Source: Chitinophaga pinensis
GTDB lineage: Bacteria > Bacteroidota > Bacteroidia > UBA4408
Assembly: GCA_945872355.1 (NCBI GenBank)
Contig: CAMBZU010000022.1
Location: 1 to 43,504, forward strand
Length of the DNA stretch: 43,504 bases
Reading direction: 5' to 3'
The notes beneath the pieces are model-generated. The model was not told where the DNA came from and ran no database searches. It worked only from the letters and a program-made list of their open reading frames with translations. Positions 42,801 through 43,504 of the stretch are shown in pieces (position 1 is the first letter of the stretch; each line of letters begins with the position of its first letter). Position numbers and translations under genes: made by a program.

Positions 42801-43504
42801 GGTGCTAACCAAACCATATTGCTTAATGGTGCAGGAAGCGCAACATTGGCAACTGGCAATCTCGCAATTAATACTACATATGCTTTAGTTAGCGTTTCAT
42901 TACCAGGCCCGCCTATTTGCAGTCAATCAGCAATAGGCAATGCTGTTGTTACAATTTTAACACCTCCAATTGCAACATTTACCTATCCAACTCCAATATG
43001 TAATAATGGAACTAACCCCTTTCCAACCTTCACTGGCGGTGGTGTGGCAGGTGTATTTTCATCAACCCCAGTTGGTTTGAATTTTGTGAATACTAGTACA
43101 GGAGAGATTAATTTAGCTACAACTCCTGCAGGTCCCTACACAATTACTAATACAATTGCCGCTGCTGGTGGATGCCCGCAGGTTACTGCTACTTTTAGTA
43201 TTGTTATAAATGCAGCGCCTAATGCAGGAAGCGATGTAAACATCACTTTATGTTCAACTGGCGCAGCTGTAAATTTATTTGCATCACTCTTAGGAGCTCC
43301 ACAATCCACAGGCACATGGAGCGGTCCATCCGTTTTAGGCGGCGGTAACTTAGGCACTTTCATTCCAGGAACCAGCGCTGCAGGTGTTTATACATATACT
43401 GTCACCGGCGTAGCACCTTGTGTAAATGCAACTGCGACTGTAACCGTAACCGTTAATCCAGCAGCTAATGCAGGAAGCAACGGAATTATCACTTTATGTT
43501 CAAC
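39828..43504 (+). CDS. Giant secreted adhesin with CUB domain and repeats (partial)
   Basis: The frame is open from TTG 39828 to the right edge, at least 1225 residues. The TTG follows ATAAG and opens a signal peptide (KKIVFILVLEIFCLQQIASA). A CUB-like domain follows (YISFNFTSFNTEFLFDNLDV, YNGPNTAAPLIGSYSG, CITFVFESDN). Next is a domain with NDCGTASPFCTGTSYVF and PVWYYMQIANPG. Many Cys- and Thr-rich Ig-like domains come after, and finally an 82-residue repeat (NAGSDVNITLCSTGAAVNLF, GTWSGPSVLGGG) whose second copy starts at 43467. Family relatives end in gliding-motility or T9SS sorting domains; that end is outside the window. No single ATG-started frame covers it. Confidence 0.87.
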   Translation, partial: MKKIVFILVLEIFCLQQIASAQNINMGNLGTVTTACGGNFYDSGGPAGNYGNNQFFTAAFCAPPGQYISFNFTSFNTEFLFDNLDVYNGPNTAAPLIGSYSGTTGPGTIISSLGGCITFVFESDNSVFLSGWAATITCSSAPPSTGNDCGTASPFCTGTSYVFPNNTDQPDLGPIDCLFSSPNPVWYYMQIANPGNLNINISQSDAFGFGIDVDFDLWGPFTTLNNGCLALANGTAPSIDCSYSPAFTEQANIVGATAGQFYILLLTNFSNQPGTISFSSGGGSTATTNCGLLCNITDITATPTACVPATGTYTLTGQVVVANPPTSGTMQVTTSCGGSVTLNAPFVSPINYSIPGIVATGGNCNVTATFSADPSCAFTQSYNAPASCASGGLNCPGYSSTSTSPNNACAGQVYYFDVANTSCNGTISFNVVGNFGSPFGDEITWNVVSNLTNTIVAAGGPGIFGVNTPINFSVGPLNPATYGTIFTLNVFDIYGDGFDPNGTISIVQNGVTIGGPISGPGNWFNSSTIFGANIAISPATITINTPTGPVSSTVTGCNNFHVPLTLQNANFCNTININLPFTITCQSTGAIISSGTKNVTVYPSIPTSAADLVSIDFNPTTCTWSMTPQNDCVAANIGSIFTVSPNPATLSAPACTGGNETFTVAYNGILGGPNCCSTGGPQVPIVYNQSFAQTNVIAASSPFGGINNAALLTIPPNAVGGNATSLNFTLNINNYCYQNANLNSYWVTIIVDGSIVSDVWYNPALVNNTINLNLAAIPNGYNQNSTIQVYIYPNAFSATVPPPFTTFLPNGICGSLANFRWTAQISSTINASFADQAPTPAICTFSPFLPFSCCSSNLVPDGATTICSGAALTPLITWQSAVAAGNTSCIVYSSVMPVAGTVLPNNTLPNGINLTASPITQTVSAYTYCDADGSATINVGDTYTLVSTFALTINPLPTASIAGTASICGGTGTTITFTGTPNATITYTINGGANQTILLNGAGSATLATGNLAINTTYALVSVSLPGPPICSQSAIGNAVVTILTPPIATFTYPTPICNNGTNPFPTFTGGGVAGVFSSTPVGLNFVNTSTGEINLATTPAGPYTITNTIAAAGGCPQVTATFSIVINAAPNAGSDVNITLCSTGAAVNLFASLLGAPQSTGTWSGPSVLGGGNLGTFIPGTSAAGVYTYTVTGVAPCVNATATVTVTVNPAANAGSNGIITLCS

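Noticed and set aside
43136-43363. 75-codon minus-strand frame opposite the adhesin
   Set aside because: It is a proline/alanine-rich antisense shadow of the Thr/Gly-rich adhesin coding strand.

Overview
The window reads as chromosomal DNA of an AT-rich Bacteroidota bacterium. The evidence is secreted proteins ending in type IX secretion (T9SS) sorting domains, several matches to the Bacteroidota promoter pattern TTTG-N19/20-TAnnTTTG, a CcmE with the CxxxY heme motif, a DUF5706/PycTM protein, a BBP2-type porin and many DUF families typical of that phylum. Order and genus cannot be fixed from the sequence. Both edges cut genes: an M43 metallopeptidase on the left and a giant adhesin on the right.

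Layout. 0-1.4 kb: end of a secreted M43 peptidase with a terminator. 1.4-6.2 kb: a minus-strand aromatic-catabolism run, hmgA-hppD-paaA-paaB-paaC (tyrosine to homogentisate to maleylacetoacetate, plus the phenylacetyl-CoA epoxidase core), with twin palindromes upstream. 6.9-10.5 kb: alkB behind a 58-unit heptanucleotide array, then ubiA-maf-ctlX as tightly packed minus-strand genes. 10.9-13.4 kb: an orphan Pycsar-type membrane effector, a zinc-ribbon protein and a lipoprotein. 13.4-17.7 kb: a TPR/retropepsin protein and a TM2-DUF2752-DUF4870-M48 operon. 18-22.1 kb: an accessory island with a regulator/membrane-protein pair bracketed by 154-bp direct repeats, a DUF1287 protein, and integron-cassette-like inverted sites. 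22.1-28.1 kb: ccmB-C-D-E-F (cytochrome c maturation), a DUF2520 protein and kdsC, behind tRNA-His. 28.1-33 kb: a GT-C membrane glycosyltransferase, a porin and a divergent pair of GT4 glycosyltransferases. 33-37 kb: a 1222-residue T9SS surface protein. 37.3-37.9 kb: a decayed, internally deleted copy of the divergent glycosyltransferase pair. 38-43.5 kb: a TM2-like protein, tandem hairpins, then a consensus promoter driving a small exported protein and a TTG-initiated adhesin.

Most genes are ordinary household or accessory genes. The unusual content is between them. It includes a MITE-like family with shared ends (TWATACCRAT) and interchangeable palindromic interiors (seven copies, one of which supplies the stop codon of a gene). 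A second hairpin repeat family usually sits next to it. There are also 154-bp direct repeats around a two-gene cargo, an uninterrupted 7-bp array of exactly 58 units, and attC-like sites bounding a small-ORF cassette. No transposase, integrase, CRISPR array or rRNA was found. All family names come from motif recognition by eye; no database search was run.
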